NCBI GenBank assembly: GCA_030603465.1
Contig: JAUVXT010000111.1
Location: 1-7,934 of the forward strand
Length of the DNA stretch: 7,934 bases
Direction of reading: 5' to 3'
Origin: Deltaproteobacteria bacterium
Lineage (GTDB): Bacteria > Desulfobacterota > Syntrophia > Syntrophales > UBA2210
Shown: in pieces, positions 6,786 to 7,934 of the stretch
How the letters are laid out: each line of letters opens with the position of its first letter
How positions within the stretch are numbered: the first letter of the stretch is position 1
The notes under the pieces: model-generated
Told to the model about the DNA's origin: nothing
Database searches by the model: none
What the model saw: only the letters and a program-made list of their open reading frames with translations
Program-made: the position numbers and the translations under genes

Positions 6786-6829
6786 AATGCGCTCGCTGTT
6801 CAGTTCAAGGCCTGCAAAACTCTATGACC

Positions 6830-6835
6830 AGGAGG
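6830..6835 (+). promoter_or_regulatory. Ribosome binding site fixing the DUF1844 gene start
   Basis: AGGAGG lies five bases before the ATG at 6841. The in-frame ATG at 6787 has no Shine-Dalgarno sequence, and its 18 extra residues would be read from the repeat-derived sequence, so 6841 is preferred. Confidence 0.85.
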
Positions 6836-6840
6836 ACAAT

Positions 6841-7251
6841 ATGCCCGAGGATATCGATGAAAAAGGATTTGTAATCAAGGATAAAAGGATCTTCGATGAT
6901 GGAGGAGAGGTACGCGAAGATATACTGAAAGAGGAGGAGGCGGAGAAGAAAGAACAGAGGGAAAAACCGGAAACCAAAGAGAGAACAGAGGAATATACGC
7001 TGCCGGAAATGAATTTTCCGAGCTTTGTTTTATCTCTCCATACCTCTGCCCTGTTTCAGTTCGGTGACATCGCCGATCCTGTATCAAAGAAAAAAGAACG
7101 TAACCTTCCCGCGGTAAAGCAGACGATAGACATACTGGATATGATGAAAAAAAAGACATCGGGTAACCTGGATGATGATGAAGAAAAACTTCTGGATGGT
7201 ATCCTTTACGAACTAAGGATGAGATACGTGAAGGAATCGGGGAAGTCGTGA
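6841..7251 (+). CDS. DUF1844 family protein, function unknown
   Basis: The product is 136 residues. Residues 1-55 are highly charged and low in complexity (EDILKEEEAEKKEQREK), probably disordered. Residues 58-131 form the DUF1844 domain: FPSFVLSLHTSALFQFGDI, then LPAVKQTIDILDMMKKKTSGNLDDDEEKLLDGILYELRMRYV, with the family's hallmark KTxGNL and the closing LRxxYV. No signal peptide or membrane segment is seen, and no catalytic motif is evident. I know of no established function for the family and assign none. The stop overlaps the ispE GTG start by 4 bp (GTGA, 7248-7251), so the two are translationally coupled and probably cotranscribed; whether they share a pathway cannot be told from this. 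Confidence 0.88.
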   Translation: MPEDIDEKGFVIKDKRIFDDGGEVREDILKEEEAEKKEQREKPETKERTEEYTLPEMNFPSFVLSLHTSALFQFGDIADPVSKKKERNLPAVKQTIDILDMMKKKTSGNLDDDEEKLLDGILYELRMRYVKESGKS

Positions 7252-7934
7252 TAACAAAAAAGTCGCCTGCCAAGGTAAATCTAATCCTTCGGGTGCTGAG
7301 AAAAAGGGAAGATGGCTATCACGACATCCTCAGTCTGATACAGAAAATAAGCCTCTGTGACGAAATGGAGTTTAGTCTCACCGATGAAGACATAGTGGTT
7401 CAATGCCCCGGCAGCACCCTTCCCGAGGGCAGAGGCAACATAGTTTATAAAGCGGTCGAGGCCCTTTTCACTCACGCATCCTATCCTCAAGGTGTAAATA
7501 TCAAAATCAGGAAGATGATACCTGTAGCAGCAGGGTTAGGGGGGGGAAGTTCAAATGCCGCAACGGCTCTCGTTACATTAAACGAGATGATCGGCCTCAA
7601 TTACAATCCTGAAGAACTGATGAAAATAGGCGCGAAAATTGGAGCCGACGTCCCCTTTTTTGTCCTTTCCCGAACCGCATGGGTCTCGGGCATAGGGGAT
7701 CACGTTCAAAAAGTACGGGATATTCCCGCCATGTGGTTTGTCCTCATAAATCCCGATTTCGAAATTTCTACGAAAGAGATATATGAAAAACTAAATTTAG
7801 GATTGACAAAAGAAATAATAAAGTATAATATCCGGCGGTTTAAATCGGTATCTCAGATTGCAAGAGAGCTCTGTAATGATTTAGAAAATGTATCATTGAG
7901 AATCTACCCTGCGTTATCAAAAATCAAGGAACTT
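7248..7934 (+). CDS. ispE: 4-diphosphocytidyl-2-C-methyl-D-erythritol kinase IspE, 5' part (3' end outside window)
   Basis: IspE is the GHMP-superfamily kinase that phosphorylates the 2-hydroxyl of CDP-methylerythritol with ATP, the fourth step of the MEP route to isoprenoids. The frame starts at GTG 7248 and is open to the window end (229 codons of an expected 280-300). Motifs: SPAKVNLILRVLRKREDGYH at the N terminus with catalytic Lys9; the ATP-binding glycine-rich loop PVAAGLGGGSSNAA at 92-105; and GADVPFF with catalytic Asp134. The N in GGGSSN is also present in E. coli IspE. The start is chosen because SPAK normally lies within about ten residues of the N terminus and because GTG overlaps the preceding TGA; GGGGA (7239-7243) is the likely ribosome site. 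A run of eight G (7539-7546) lies within the glycine loop codons. Confidence 0.94.
   Translation, partial: MITKKSPAKVNLILRVLRKREDGYHDILSLIQKISLCDEMEFSLTDEDIVVQCPGSTLPEGRGNIVYKAVEALFTHASYPQGVNIKIRKMIPVAAGLGGGSSNAATALVTLNEMIGLNYNPEELMKIGAKIGADVPFFVLSRTAWVSGIGDHVQKVRDIPAMWFVLINPDFEISTKEIYEKLNLGLTKEIIKYNIRRFKSVSQIARELCNDLENVSLRIYPALSKIKEL

Larger units (their letters stand above)
6471..6840. other. 370-bp intergenic region rich in dyads, no gene
   Basis: No credible coding frame was seen on either strand. Left to right it holds an AT-rich stem-loop (6514-6533), a GC-rich hairpin element (6551-6603), a REPIN-like double hairpin (6627-6679), an isolated TATAAT (6699-6704), an AT-rich stretch (about 6735-6753), and a decayed second copy of the GC-rich hairpin (6766-6785). 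It separates the proteostasis cluster from the DUF1844-ispE unit and looks like a landing zone for small palindromic repeats. Confidence 0.7.

Noticed and set aside
6787..6840. Upstream in-frame ATG that would add 18 residues to the DUF1844 protein
   Set aside because: It has no ribosome site, the added residues come from repeat-flanking sequence, and AGGAGG sits five bases before the ATG at 6841.

Overview
The window reads as ordinary chromosome from a Gram-negative bacterium, most likely of the former Deltaproteobacteria (Desulfobacterota or a neighbour). This placement is an inference from gene content. It rests on a true sigma-32 (RpoH) next to a diadenylate cyclase (c-di-AMP synthesis is absent from most Beta- and Gammaproteobacteria), plus a DUF1844 protein joined to ispE. 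No phage, plasmid, CRISPR array, tRNA or rRNA is visible.

Layout. (1) 1-1101: 3' part of dnaB, the replicative helicase, entering from the left. (2) 1098-1958, minus strand: rpoH, convergent with dnaB; the two stop codons overlap. (3) 1959-2142: divergent control region, with a good sigma-70-type promoter for rpoH, a perfect 7-bp dyad lying over its -10, and a weaker promoter facing right. (4) 2143-6470: a tight three-gene cluster with gaps of 9 and 14 bp: a diadenylate cyclase with a pyruvate-kinase-C-terminal-like N-terminal domain (DacZ-like), clpB and htpX. (5) 6471-6840: 370 bp without a gene, rich in dyads. It holds a possible weak terminator, a GC-rich hairpin with short terminal inverted repeats, a REPIN-like double hairpin framed by GTAGC and GCTAC, an isolated TATAAT, and a decayed second copy of the GC-rich hairpin. 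(6) 6841-7934: a DUF1844 gene overlapping by 4 bp with the 5' part of ispE, which runs off the right end.

How the genes work together. ClpB (cytosolic disaggregase) and HtpX (inner-membrane zinc protease) are classic heat-shock products, and the heat-shock sigma factor is encoded back-to-back with them. The cluster therefore looks like a proteostasis locus. The unexpected member is the c-di-AMP synthase as first gene of the clpB-htpX transcript, which suggests that this nucleotide second messenger is made in step with the protein-quality response. That link is inferred only from gene order. The DUF1844-ispE pair belongs to a separate unit for MEP-pathway isoprenoid synthesis.
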